64,000 nucleotides of DNA, from contig OY848917.1 of NCBI GenBank assembly GCA_963693285.1, forward strand, positions 13,144,192 to 13,208,191. Direction: 5' to 3'. Below, piece after piece: positions 11,540 to 22,963 of the stretch. Each line of letters starts with the position of its first letter. Position 1 is the stretch's first letter. The notes beneath the pieces were generated by a model. It did not search any database, was not told the origin of the DNA, and worked only from the letters and a program-made list of their open reading frames with translations. Source of the stretch: Xestospongia muta. Taxonomy: Eukaryota; Porifera; Demospongiae; Haplosclerida; Petrosiidae. The position numbers were made by a program, and so were the translations under genes.

Positions 11540-11873
11540 ATTATACTGTTGAGTGACTTGATCTCCGTACCAGTTCTAAAACTCAGATGTCAAAAATGAC
11601 TCAGCAGCTTTATTAACTAAATCTTCTCTAACACGGTCAACAAATGGTGCAATAACATTGTCAATGTAACTCAACATCGATTCTTCATTAGACTAGTGGT
11701 TTGTTCTGTATGATATCTGCCAGTCTGGTGGAAGCTTGTATGGTGGGATGCATTGAGTTGTCTTTCCGCCATAAATAAGCTGAATGGGCAAAACTCTCCC
11801 ATGAGAGTGCCACAAAAGACACCTTTTGTCATTCAAGCCTTGGATTTCAACATGTTTGCTTCATTTATCTGCC
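11540..11873 (-). pseudogene. pogo/Tigger DDE transposase, C-terminal part (minus)
   Basis: Reading leftward from 11873: WTMADK, then SKHVEIQGLNDKR, CGTLMGEFCPFQLIYGGKT, PPDWQISYRTNH.SNEESM and IDNVIAPFVDRVRED, followed by VNKAAESFLTSEF.NWYGDQ. These are successive blocks of the pogo/CENP-B type DDE_1 domain, with an internal deletion between VRED and VNKAA. Stops and frameshifts occur. The preceding part of the domain is on the opposite strand to the right (11873-11990), an inverted arrangement. Confidence 0.75.
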
Positions 11874-11990
11874 ATTGTCCAAAGGCAAAAGTATCAGTTG
11901 AGGAATTTCGAAGAGCAAAAACCTTTTTTTGCAAGAGATTATAGATGTTGTGAAGATGGAGGAAATCCCTCCTCAATTAGTAAGAATCTT
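11873..11990 (+). pseudogene. pogo/Tigger transposase, N-terminal edge of DDE (plus)
   Basis: The plus strand reads KAKVSVEEFRRAKTFF, then EIIDVVKMEEIPPQLV, the block that normally comes just before NWDQTG..VP..WTM in pogo-type DDE_1 proteins. The WTM continuation is on the minus strand immediately to the left, so the two halves complement each other without overlap but point in opposite directions. A frameshift lies near the poly-T at 11925. Confidence 0.65.
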
Positions 11991-11999
11991 GTTGCAGTG

Positions 12000-13420
12000 G
12001 CATCGTGGAGTCCCTCACCTCTGAGTAAAATCCATACGCTTTAATAGTGATTTTGCCCAAGCTAGTGTTAGTGTTGCTGGGGCACAAAATTCAGCAAGCC
12101 TCATTTTGTCTTGTGTCTTGCCCCAGAAATAACTATTGCTGTATTTATGGTAGCAAAAAGAAATCAATCAAGCTTCAAGTAGACATAAATTAGAACCAGT
12201 AAGAAAGAGGGAGAGAAAAGTTGTGTTAGGTGATAAAATAGGTGTAATGGTTCAACAGTACATTGCTCAGGATGTAAGTATTATAGACTCGTCGACGTCA
12301 ACGGGCCAGGGACTGGCCATCAAAAGCCTCACTTCAGCATCAGCTGCCACTATTGCTGCTGATGGCATGTTTCTTGGAAGTACTGTAGAATCAACATCTT
12401 CCTTAAAAATAGGTGACTAAATTTTGGATTGTTAATTTGGCACTCTATGGACAGCATGTAATATAAATCCTTGCCGAAAATGCCAGCTATACGGTATTCA
12501 ATTTTAACATATACATAGCCTGTCCTAAACTGTGGTTGTTTACAAGGAAATCTGATGCAAGTAATTCTGTAGAATTAGTGATTTTTGTTATGTGGTATAT
12601 CAACTTTTATAAAAACAACATATAATCCCTCTCAATTTCCTAAGCATGTCTTGTTTATGGTATTCCAATACACCATATTATGTCAGGATCATCAGTTGGA
12701 ACATTTTTAAAAAAAGTAAAGTAGATGTGTTATATCTGTTGTGACCACAAGCAATTTTTCTAAGAAACAAGTCTAAAAGATTTATGTAGCAAAGAACACT
12801 TGTAATGTGGTTCAAGAAAAAAATTTGTATGAACTTGAAATAATTATTTTTAGTAAAAAATATCAACAATATTACAAAAGTGAACTATCACAGAGTTTAC
12901 TGTTAAACGAAATGTGTAAATGTTAACATTTGTGTCAGACAGCCTATTTAAATTTAACAAAATCAAACTTGTCATATGACCACATGAGGAATCTTTCTAA
13001 GAAACAAGTTAGTGTTAGTGACTTTTGTTATATGACCTGCTTCTCACGCATTATGAACCAAGAAATGCTGCAATATGGGAAGTAATATCACCAAGATCTT
13101 AATAGGTGTTGAATAAAAAGAGCAATGATAACCACGCATTCATTATTTTGAACATACTTCATACTCATCGTATAGGTAGTATAAGTATCGTATAGTGGAA
13201 ATCTTTGATGAAAGACAAAGATGTAAACACTTAAATGCACAAACTTGAATTGCAGTGTCATCTACAAGTTACATAAAACATTTGTTTGTATGCTAAGATC
13301 ATACCTGATTCATCTAGACATGTTTTAAGAGACTTCAATTCCTTCTTGGAACTTTTATCAGCATACAATAAAATGGCAGGTACAAATCTTGCCATTCTTG
13401 CATCAAGGAAGCTTTAATAT
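12000..13420. other. AT-rich, no clear gene; dispersed direct repeat
   Basis: A plus-strand frame at 12223-12420 has weak similarity to the pogo helix region but no decisive motif. Two direct copies of a roughly 32-bp sequence containing TTTCTAAGAAACAAGT occur at 12741-12772 and 12978-13009. A third, weaker relative of the neighbouring TTAGTGNTTTTTGTTAT sequence occurs near 12575. Nothing else recognised. Confidence 0.4.
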
Positions 13421-13425
13421 CATGC

Positions 13426-13821
13426 TTATTGACAACCAATGACATCTATTAATCTCACAATGTTAAGACCTTTTAAGCCTGGATATTTCAATAGTATTGC
13501 TTCTACACTCTCAGTATCATCTTGTAAAAACTGGCAATGATAGCTAAAGCTTACTTTGAACAATGGCAATAACACTGAATCTCTGGGTTTCACGGCTAGA
13601 AAAGATTGAGTGTGCAAACTGAAAACTGCAATGTCCACTTGAGTGGTCAAGGATTTTCCACACTTGCAAATTTCATGTGAACAATTTTGGGCAGTTTTCA
13701 AGCTTGTGAGCAAGCTGTGCATCAAGAATTTACACCTTTGTATACCTTTTGTGTGGATGAAGGATGGCCCATATGGTGACTGTTTGAGCATATGAATACT
13801 GGAAATGCTACTCTGCGACAC
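13426..13821 (-). CDS. Unrecognised 131-codon open frame
   Basis: An uninterrupted minus-strand frame containing EICKCGKSL and an aliphatic C-terminal half. I recognise no domain; no signal peptide or membrane segment is obvious. The frame is longer than most chance frames in this AT-rich sequence but its start is not supported by context. It could be an exon of a transposon-borne gene. Function unknown. Confidence 0.25.
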   Translation of the reverse strand: MSQSSISSIHMLKQSPYGPSFIHTKGIQRCKFLMHSLLTSLKTAQNCSHEICKCGKSLTTQVDIAVFSLHTQSFLAVKPRDSVLLPLFKVSFSYHCQFLQDDTESVEAILLKYPGLKGLNIVRLIDVIGCQ

Positions 13822-14481
13822 TAATTTCCAACTTGGGCATCACATTTATTACACATCAATAATTCAATTATGTGGAATAAATATTAAACATACTGATATG
13901 AAAAAAATCTATATCCAATGTTAATGTTTCTGCATATGATTAAGTATCTGTAATTTAATGAAAAAAATAGTTAAATCATGACAAAACTGTGTAAATCCAT
14001 TGTAAATGTCAAAAGGCATAAAGATAATACACATGTAGTAATTTTCCATTCTTGATCAATTGTTGAAGCAGGTTCACTAACTAGTGGAAAACTTTGAGAG
14101 CTTAAACCAAGTTTTCTACTCTTTTTGGCCATAGTGACACCGTCTTTCTTTATCTTTTTCCTAAAATAGAACTAATAATACTTGCTACAGTCAAAGAAAG
14201 TTTGAGGCATTGCACAGATCATGGAATTTGGAGGATACGAAGGAAGATGGTGAGGAAATAAAAGAAACAGAATAAAGTAAAGAAAAATATAAACAGCATC
14301 ATAAAAGGGTAAGTTCTTTCCTTTATTTGTCTCTCTTGCACCTGTACACAACTAAGTTAACAACAATGCTTTATAGTTATGCCATGTCCAATTGAGATTT
14401 TCAAGGCCACCCCTGCTGGCAATACTTGATAACAGTTTGGCAAATTTGATCAGCCCTTTGTGCCCTTCTGTAATGATGAAG

Positions 14482-14775
14482 TCATTGCTTACTGGCAGGT
14501 AAATCGGAAATCACTACTTCCATCAATGACTCGGTTCTGTCTTGTGAATTCTTGTCTGTTTCTTCCCACAGTGGTGCTCTTGACAGGGTGTCCGCAGTGT
14601 ATAAGAGTTTGCCTGGTACATGTTGAATTGCATAGTTGAAGCGAGTAAGTCGTAGTCTGAACCTAAGTATCCTGGGCATATGAAAGGTTTTCGACATATC
14701 TGTTAGGCACGCAATTTCTGATTGAAACAGATCACTAACGATTGATTTCATTACTACTATGTCAAGCAAAAGAGG
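14482..14775 (-). pseudogene. Gypsy polyprotein, end of RNase H (minus)
   Basis: The minus frame reads MPRILRFRLRLTRFNYAIQH, then VPGKLLYTADTLSRAPL, the conserved end of the Ty3/Gypsy RNase H domain and connection region. The upstream half of RNase H is not before it on this strand; it is on the plus strand at 15107-15455. About 330 bp separate the halves. Dead fragment. Confidence 0.8.
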
Positions 14776-15106
14776 TTAAAGATGATGCTGAAGCATTAAG
14801 AAGCAGTGAAAAGATGAAGATAGAGAGAACCATGAAGAGTTACCAAAGAAAGCCAGAGTAAAGAGATACAGGCAGCGTCGAAGAGTAAGTTTTAATGCTA
14901 TTTATGTGAATTTAAGTAGAAATTTGAAAATAGATCTCTTGTTGTAATGGAGAGTGAGTGGAAGTGGATCAATTGACAGTTGATTACATGACGGAAGAGT
15001 CTGATGATGAGGGTTCTGACGAGTTAATTGTACATGAATTACCCTGGCGGTCTACAAGTATGAAATCAATATTTTGTCATGTGTATTAACACTTGTATAG
15101 AACTGA

Positions 15107-15455
15107 ATGAATTTCTTTAGATTTGTAGGCATTGTAAATCAATTAGGAAAATTTACACCTCGATTAGCTGAACTCACCCACCCACTGAGAGAACTTCTAG
15201 GAAAAAGAAACCTCTGGAGATGGGATTTGTCACAGAACGTAGCATTTTCCCAAATTAAGGAAGAACTATCAAAGCTCACAACATTATTACCATACAACAT
15301 GGAAGCAGAAGCAAAAGTCGCTGCAGATTCTTCCTCGTATGGGGTAGGAGCAGTTCTACTGCAGAAACATCAACAATCGTGGAGACTAGTTGCTTATGCC
15401 TCACGGTCACTATCTGAAACTGAAAAGAGATGTGCCCAAGTGGAGAAGGAGAGGC
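15107..15455 (+). pseudogene. Gypsy polyprotein, RT thumb and start of RNase H (plus)
   Basis: The plus frame reads FRFVGIVNQLGKFTPRLAEL, then HPLRELLGKRNLWRW (RT thumb), then VAADSSSYGVGAVLLQ, containing the first catalytic Asp of Gypsy RNase H, then YASRSLSETEKR. It breaks off at about 15455, where a spliced exon on the other strand begins. It complements the minus-strand end of RNase H at 14482-14775 without overlap. Confidence 0.85.
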
Positions 15456-15467
15456 ACTGGCCATCAC

Positions 15468-15688
15468 CTGGTTATTGTCATGTGAAAGATCTGGTCTTAT
15501 TAATTCTGGGAATAAGTCATAATTCATAAAACCTCCATATCCACTAGGGTCACACATGGGACAACTTAGTTGGGGGTCTTTGTATGTAACTGTTCCACCA
15601 TCTGGCACACAGCAAAATGAATCAGGTACATAAGTTCTAAAATCTCTACCACAGTCAGTGCATGACTCAATAACAGGCTCGGTATAGA
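15468..15688 (-). CDS. Cysteine-rich exon, host-like, family unknown
   Basis: A 73-codon open exon with a TTTTGTAG acceptor at 15689-15690 and a CAG|GTGATG donor at 15467. It contains six cysteines as CTDC, CC and CPMC and reads like a small extracellular disulphide-bonded module of VWC-like spacing. Upstream and downstream exons were not identified with confidence; 16577-16809 is a candidate upstream exon. Its donor lies about 12 bp from where the Gypsy homology stops, so the retroelement fragment probably inserted into or next to this gene. Confidence 0.45.
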
Positions 15689-16185
15689 CTACAAAAGAAT
15701 ATCAGTTTCATGTTACTGTTACATATATTGACATCATCATCAATCTCCTTTTTCTAGTAAAAAGGAACTACATCACAGACATTAATAGAAAAAAAATACC
15801 TGAAATAGATTAAGGACTGTGTAACAATACTCCTGGTGAGTATAATTTGTAAGTCTTCATTAATTGACTGAGGGTGACGGCAACATAATCCTCCAAGTTC
15901 TTTCTATCACCAGGTTGTCTCTCTGCTACGATCGATATTGTCACCCCAGGCATTCTCGTAATCTTTCTCTCTCTAGTTCGAAAAACAACAACAAAAAATA
16001 AAATTCGAGGAATTGATTAAATTAATTTTTAATGCCACAAATTTAAAAGGGTGGGGTTCTGCTAGCTCCACCAGCAGCTTCTGACACCATCTTAGCCTTT
16101 AAAATGTGTGACTGACTCTGTTTTACTTGTTCTCTCTGGAACTTGAAAATATATTGACACTCAAATCATTATAAATATTTTTGCC

Positions 16186-16240
16186 ATTATTATTATTATT
16201 ATTATTGTTATTGTTGCTGCTGCTGCTGCTGTTGTTATTT
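16186..16240. repeat. Compound trinucleotide microsatellite
   Basis: A run of ATT units changes through GTT into about six GCT/TGC units and then GTT, all in trinucleotide register. Confidence 0.9.
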
Positions 16241-16576
16241 TTATCATTATTAACAAACATTATTATTGAACATTACATATCATTACTATTGTTAAAACAA
16301 TGTAAACGAAAAAACAACTAATATTGTAAGTTGTATGGTGCAATCACTAGACTGTAGTGGAAGTAAAGAATTATTATCTTCTAGTAAGCTATTTGTTTGT
16401 TAATAAGTTATTAAAAAAATGAAAACTTTAGAAAAGGATATTAAAGAGTTAGCTTGTTTATACAAGTTTCAATAAAGGATGTGTTAAAAAAGACAGCACT
16501 GCGTACATGATTATATGACTTAATCAAGCTTTTTTTTTTACTTTACATAATATTTGGATGATTTTTTCTTCAGATT

Positions 16577-16809
16577 CTACTGGGAGGAATGTTGTATGAT
16601 GAAAGAAAGAAAAAGGGAATTTGACGAAAATGTCTTCCTTAACCAAACCCAACAAAAATTGAAATGAGCAAACATTGAAGTTTTCTGCAGAGAACTACGG
16701 GAAGATTTATCACATGAGGGAGTACTACCAGGTTGATTGCCAGGTGAACTACTGGACTTATGGCCAAAACTGTTACTATGAGTACAGCTACATCTTAAAT
16801 CCACATCCT
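16577..16809 (-). CDS. Possible Ser-rich exon, unknown
   Basis: After a TCATTACAG acceptor just above 16809 the minus strand is open for about 75 codons, beginning DVDLRCSCTHSN and continuing Ser/Pro-rich. I recognise no family. It could belong to the same gene as the cysteine-rich exon at 15468-15688, since strand and spacing fit; this is speculation. Confidence 0.2.
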
Positions 16810-16999
16810 GTAATGATAAACAAAATGACTATGTGTTACTGACAGACTGAGACTATTATAGCTACACATTCCTACTATTATTTTATTTAGGTTAGATTGA
16901 TATTTGCTACATACCTGCATTTCTTCCCACGGTTTTAGTAATTAAACATGGTGCCCAACCTTCAGTCTTGGCAAAAGTCTCTTTTTAAATAACTTTATA

Positions 17000-17480
17000 C
17001 TTGTCATCTTGTCTAGAAATAGTGATGTGAAGAAGATGCATGTGCTTGCATACTGTACTATGCAAAGTAGCATCCATGCATGTACAGGTGTACATATGAA
17101 CACATACATTGCATGAAGTGGACGGTCACACTCTTGTTGTAGTTGTTGTAGAATATAGAAAGTAACTTAGCATTGAGTGACTCAATCCTCCATGTATTTG
17201 TGTTCTGAGATAGATATAAAGTGGAATGCTTCTGTAGTTCTACTGTGGCTTTGTGTCTCTTGTTTATCTCAAATTCCTGTGGGTCATCTTCCCTTTCTCC
17301 ATTTTTTGTAGTTGTTCAATATACTACTTTGAAGATTCTATGGGATGACTCTGCGAACGTGTTTGTATTTACTATAGTACCAACTCTATGGCATGTCACC
17401 CATTCATCCATGTGAGGCACATATTGCTTTATAAAATATTCATAAAATGCTTCATCTTTGTCATTAAGATCAGCCATTTT
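17000..17480 (-). pseudogene. SWIM-finger transposase-like protein, fragment 1
   Basis: From 17480 down the frame reads YEYFIKQYVPHMDEW, then VNTNTFAESSHRIFKVVY, EINKRHKATVELQK and, after a frame break, CNVCVHMYTCTCMD followed by HSTVCKHMHLLH. The last is a SWIM zinc finger (C-x-C-xn-C-x-H). This matches the C-terminal half of a multicopy invertebrate protein family with SWIM and PHD fingers, probably from MULE-like transposons. Stops break it. Confidence 0.6.
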
Positions 17481-18064
17481 CTTTCCTTACTTCCTGTTAA
17501 ACCCTAAACCACACCTTTGCAGTAAGAGGCATTTATGTTTGTATGCATGTGAATGTGAATGTTACGTTAAGAGCACACCAGTACATTTAGCTACAGTTAA
17601 CTATTGTGGTGTGAATAAGCCTTTATTAACCCAATGGAATGTGTCAAATGAGGGACAGTACCACAAAGTTTATATAGTGGTTATCACAACTGCCACATCA
17701 ATGTCATCTTGACTATAATATACTGCCTCATCATATTATCTACAGAAATTAACTGTATTTTGTTACTTCCTGCTGCCTGTCAGCTTATCAAAATGGAGGA
17801 TGGGCTAGCTATAGTAGACATTAGCTGGAGAAAGTTAGGCATTAATTTTTAACCTCTTTTTAGTGGCAAACAGACAAAGAAACACTTGTTAGGACACTTA
17901 CTAGACTCCAGTTGTACAGCTAAGCCTTAAAGGTCATTTCATTAACACTTGTCTTTTGTAATACAAAGTGTTACAAATTTATATGACATGATGACTGATG
18001 TATTACTACAATATGTATGATTTTAGCCTTTATTATAATAGCTAATCGAAGTTCATAAGTGTTT

Positions 18065-18660
18065 CCTAGTTACAGAAGTGACATGTATAATTCACAGGTG
18101 AGTGTATAAGTTTTGGTAATGTGCATGATAAATGATGGCACATGAACAAATATCACACTGAATCCAGCTGACTTCAACATTGGTGTGATTGCTGTCACTC
18201 TCTTAAAAACAAGCACCACAAAATAGAGGCTCTTATTCCGCAATCTTTGATTAACATTGGTTTCTATCCTGTCTCGATGGCTTTGATAATGTTGTTGGTG
18301 TTTGTCTTCGCTTTTTTGTAGAAAAGAATGTTGTTTGCCTTTCACTGTTAGCATTTGGCATTGTTATAGCTGCTTGCACATGTTTATTGACTGCCTGTAT
18401 AGCATTTACTGTATTGCATTCTCTAATTGCCATTTCTAATGAATGTACTTTCAATAACAGTGATTCTTTGCTGTCGCCAGGTTTGCTTTTTCCTTTTAGA
18501 AGAGAGTACATTAGACAAGTATAGATAATCCGTGTCTGATAATGTTCTTTCATTGGAAAAAAAGTGGTCGCTGGTATTCATATGTACTAAATGTACATGT
18601 TTACATATAGTAGCATGTAGAGTACCATCTAGACATGTACATGTGTACAAATTTGCCAGT
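18065..18660 (-). pseudogene. SWIM-finger plus PHD-like protein, fragment 2
   Basis: The frame begins at a SWIM motif (YTCTCLDGTLHATICKHVHL), continues through a basic linker (TTFFSTKKRRQTP) and ends in a cysteine pattern CGACF...WIQCDIC...HVTS that resembles a degraded PHD finger. It is the C-terminal third of the same family as the fragment at 17000-17480 but a different copy, since both hold a SWIM motif. Frameshifts occur near 18420 and 18250. Confidence 0.55.
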
Positions 18661-19078
18661 CATGGCATATTACTTTAAATTTCTTCTAACTTTTCATAAA
18701 CTGCTTAACAGTTGGATTTAGTTTGTCTATGCTCTCATTAAACAAAACTTCCAATAAACTGAAAACGTTGTGACAACTACAGGGGTAGCATATATTAAAT
18801 ACAAAAGAATTTAGACACAGAACAGATAGTCAGTCTAGAATATTTATGGTAGTATGAGATACTGGGTTACTTGTAATTTGAGGCAATGATTGGTTTGATC
18901 TATCAGGTGTTGATTAATTTAGACTATTAGTGGGAAGATTTGGGAGGGAAAGTGCTAAATGTTTAAGAGATGGAAATGTAAACAAAGTTATTAGATTTCA
19001 CTTCTCCACAAGATCTGTTATTTATAAAAATCTTGTGTCCCCCGAACTTGATTGAACATTTGTCAATTTTCTCCTCAG

Positions 19079-19362
19079 ATATGAGTCAATACCGCTCTTT
19101 TAATAGAATTACATTAGAGGGTGTGGCTCATTATCAGATGGTCACTATTCTCGGTCGCTCTGTATTTTTCCCAGCTTTAGAATTTCATGACTTCATACTA
19201 GCTAGAGAAAGAACGTTTTATAATGCCCCAGGAAAACCAGTACAGAGTTTGCTGCTTTCACTGCCACTAAGCGGTAGCACTCTAAAAAAGTTTTGTGACC
19301 AACCAGTAGTAATACATTTTCAGATTGATAGTTTTATACTGCTTTATAGGAAGTCATATTAA
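19079..19362 (+). CDS. Open exon, possibly extracellular, unknown
   Basis: A TTTTCTCCTCAG acceptor at about 19078 is followed by about 95 open codons with a beta-strand-like pattern (GKPVQSLLLSLPL, QPVVIHFQI). That ending resembles the strand before the GPS in GAIN domains of adhesion receptors, but no GPS motif follows. The stop is at about 19360. Identity uncertain. Confidence 0.25.
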
Positions 19363-19834
19363 TCTTTAGTTGCATCACACAGTACAAAAATGTACACTCT
19401 AACTATGAATCAAATATCTCCTTTTTCCTCTCATGCAATTCTGAACTATGGCACACAATCACTGATATCTGCAGCAGTGCTAATATCAGACTAGTAGGTG
19501 GAGCTAGCTGAGATTTGCTACTTACGTGAGTAGCCACTGGTAGTTAATTCAGTTGCGAAAATCTTTTTTTAAAGTTATTTTATTCCAAATTTTGATCATC
19601 ATTGATACTTATGACAAAGAAACCAACACAGATCTGATAATACCACCTTTTACAAAGTTCGCATTCCGCCCACTTATATGCTCTAGGGTGTTCACATTCT
19701 TTTAACAAATAATTTGTATCTACAAGTGTATTTCAATGGAAATATTTTATCAAATAATTATGTGCCTGTAACTGACAATTTCTCTCTACCATTACTGCTT
19801 CTTACAGTACGTGTAACTATAAATAAAAATAAAA

Positions 19835-19854
19835 ATAATAATAATAATAATAAT
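19835..19854. repeat. (AAT)n microsatellite
   Basis: About seven AAT units preceded by AAAAT-rich sequence. Confidence 0.85.
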
Positions 19855-20349
19855 CTGGGCAAGCCTGAATGAGACCCACATACATGAGTAGAATGGAGGA
19901 AAATGTATGTATTTCTGCAACAGAGCATCACCCCATTTATACGCAATAAATTTATTATGGTAAAAATTATATCCAATAGATATAACATGGTACTCTCTTC
20001 ACTGGACATGAAATCATTAGATATAATATGCAACCATTTATCTTTCTGTTCAAGAAAAGCTTCTTACTCTTTTGAATAACCACAGTAACAAAGTTTGGAT
20101 TTAAAGATTTGACTTCATTAACTAATCAGGAAGTTATCAATAAATTTTGCTTTGATTTGAATGATGATCTGTCATTAGAAACAATTATAACAAAAACTTA
20201 TCAGCAGCATAAATACAACTTACTGTGGTGACAAATCCCACCCATTAAATTCTTATTCCTCCAGTAGCGTGTTATACACTCTTCCTGTTTCTTGCTGAGA
20301 GGTTAATTTAAGTTTATTCACATTAATACAAACCATTGCATGAACTTAC

Positions 20350-20711
20350 TCGAATGATTAATGATATCTGTTTATTAGGATGTTTAGGATTCAAATTATT
20401 AGTGAGTGCATCACCATCAGGTCCAGTTGAGGATGATGTTGGCTCCGATTCAGGAGTTACTTGCTTAGCAGCCTGGTTCACAAAGATGGTGAGTAAATCT
20501 CTGACTTCTAACATAATTTCTTTCATTTCCTTGAGTTCATTCGGCGGACTACAACCATATCCTGTTTTGGGAGTGGTAGCAGAAACACGAGATGTTACTT
20601 TGTCCTCTTCTACATAAGCAACCGATTCAATTTCGTTATCACCAATCTCGAAGGTTTCAATGTCAGATATGTCACCTTCACAGTCTTCGTCAGAAAAATT
20701 GTCAAGTTCCT
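20350..20711 (-). CDS. Acidic exon of an unknown protein
   Basis: A minus-strand exon with a CTTCTACAG acceptor at 20712 and a CGA|GTAAGT donor at 20349. It encodes an acidic N-terminal stretch (NFSDEDCEGDISDIETFEIG), then a short predicted coiled coil (ELKEMKEIMLEVRDLLTIF) and a Ser/Pro-rich tail. Good splice signals and a clean frame suggest a real exon. It is downstream of the reverse transcriptase on the same strand but shares no feature with it. Confidence 0.4.
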
Positions 20712-20792
20712 GTAGAAGATCACTCACCTCTCTCTATTCCCGTACTATACAGAGTATAGTTGCCCTGATGACGGCGAAAGTTAGTCTAGTTC

Positions 20793-22923
20793 TTATCCAG
20801 TTAATGGTGGTACTGTAGCTTCTCTGCCACATGAGGGACAGACATTCAGCGAGACATTGTAAGAGTCTGGTGGTTTCCCTGCAAAACAGACCATCGACCG
20901 AGATCCAGAGAGAAGTAAATAAGACTCTTCTTCTTCACAAGTGGCGCTATATTTGTTCTTTTTCTCCCTCTCAGCTGTGGTAAGGACTTGCAGGGGAATT
21001 TGGTGACGATAAGACTGGGCGTCAGTGTCAATTACACGAATGTCAAACAACGCCTCAGTCTGTGGGGTCCAAGCTCCTCTCTCAGCAAGATTGGCGATAA
21101 GAGCGGATGTACTAGTAGTGGCCTCTCTGACTATGGGTTCTTTAACAACTTGTCCCCAGGCCAGATCTGCAAGGTCCCTGAATGCGTCCCGGACTTCATT
21201 ATGATGATGTATTACGAGACAACCTCTACGACATGACAGAGCGTGGGATAGGTCAAAGGGAGCTCTGCAACCGTCACAGTTGGTGGGGAGAGAGAGTAAA
21301 GGCTTCCTATAGTGAATTGATAGTGCGTCCCTAAATTCTCTGTCAGAAAGGTCAAAGTGATGTTCAGCAATTGGGAGTACGTTGAGCCATGATGACATCT
21401 TAGAGTCCTTCGCTAGTGATATGGCTCTCTTCTACAGACTACGTAGGTTATTTGTGAGGTGATCAAATTTCTCCTCTAGGGAAGCTACTTTCTCGTGATA
21501 ATGCTCAGACTGAACAGAGAGGAAAGTGTCAAAATGAGAGTTGGGCAAAAATGAGTAATGGTCTGTAAGGGAACGAACAATGACTTCTGTGCAGTGTCTA
21601 GAGAGAGTGAACGATGAGTCACATTAAGTGACACCAGTTTGGTACAAGCAGAGGCATCATCCGCATATGAAACTTGGGATCCCTGGTATGGATGGTGTAC
21701 CGTATTGATGAGTGGAAGGGTAGTGATAGCATATATGAACATAGATAGTGGATCACCTTGTGTGATACCCTCTTTACTGTGTAACATTGATCCTGAACCT
21801 TTCAGAACTAAAGGGGCCCAGCCCCTATATGTGTTAAACAAGTATTGAGAACAGCGTGGCCATGTGACTCTTGAGTTCCATAATACCACATTGGATGGGT
21901 CAACCATCAAGACTCCCCATCCATCGTCACTATGATTGTCAAACAATTCACGAATGGCATGAACTCCCCCTTCAATGCCAGCTTTGAGACCAGAGCACAA
22001 CTGACTCACACCACAAACTTCCTCAATGTCTAATAGCTTTACCCACTATGCGCCTCAGTGTCTCTCCTACTCCAATGAGTCTCATACCGGGATTTTTGTC
22101 AAGTGCAATAAGTCTACTAGAAACGAAACCTCTGATATCATTCCATGGTACGATTGAGTCCTTGCCATTGAGGCATCACGTAGTCTTTCACTATGAGCAC
22201 CTGCCAGTGACCGGAATCACAGCCATCTGGCCCTGCGCTTCCCTGGATCAATGAGGCTACCTTTTGAATGACATTTCCAGTTACCTCAACATCTTCAAAT
22301 GCGGGGAGGTTATCACATGACAACAAGGCGGAGATAGGTGGTACTTGGGACTCAGGGTGTTTTTTCTGTAACAGGTCAAGAACAGGTGCATTACTCACAG
22401 AACCATCCTGATGTTTAAATAAGACTGATTCATCGGGCTGGAGAACTTTACCTCTGGTCTTGTCTGAGACCCATCTTACAGCGGCCTTGACCTTTCCCAG
22501 TAACATCAGCCTAGTGAATACTTTGGTGGTGTGTAATTCATCATAGTCATACTTATTGTGATTATGAAGAGGCTTGTCACACCTTTCAGCATCCTGGATT
22601 AGCAGGTTATAGTCTGCCACGTTCCACATGGACAGACGTCTTTCAATAACTCTTCTGATGTCTGCACCTTTGCGAACAGTCTGATCCCGCTGGAGTATCA
22701 AGGAAGAAAATACTATAAATCTCTCTGAAGGATAGTCCCCCGCTGAGAAGTGACATAACTCTTGTGTCAATTGGTCGTTGTATTTACGACCTGTGAAGCC
22801 ACCAGGAAGGTGATAATGTCTACCAGACAATTTGACAATTGAGAGCCACCTCTTACCAGACATCATTTGAACCAATGGAGCGATCCAGGCACTCACCGGA
22901 ACCGCAGACTGCAATAGCACCAT
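20793..22923 (-). pseudogene. Reverse-transcriptase retroelement relic
   Basis: Three successive minus-strand blocks match an invertebrate reverse-transcriptase family. 22923-22138 holds the region before the RT (FTRLMLLGKVKAAVRWVSD, LIQGSAGPDGCDSGHWQ). 22009-21485 holds the RT core: GVLMVDPSN (motif A, with the following stretch deleted), WPRCSQYLFNTYRGW, SKEGITQGDPLSM (motif B) and VSYADDAS (motif C catalytic pair). 21398-20793 holds a C-terminal zinc-binding and nuclease-like region (NCDGCRAPFDLSHAL, HNEVRDAF, TEALFDIRVIDTD). Frames shift between blocks. Clade uncertain; I do not assign it to LINE or DIRS. Confidence 0.75.
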
Positions 22924-22963
22924 TCCTTACACTACCAAAGATAAAGTATCCAGATGTTTCCAA

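Noticed and set aside
12223..12420. pogo N-terminal helix domain
   Set aside because: Only a loose pattern; no conserved helix-turn-helix words, so not annotated as such.
19758..20033. 91-codon minus-strand frame with a leucine-rich stretch
   Set aside because: The leucines come from translating the AAT microsatellite; no other feature supports a gene.
20988..21848. Plus-strand frames opposite the reverse transcriptase
   Set aside because: Shadows of the minus-strand RT coding sequence with no family similarity.
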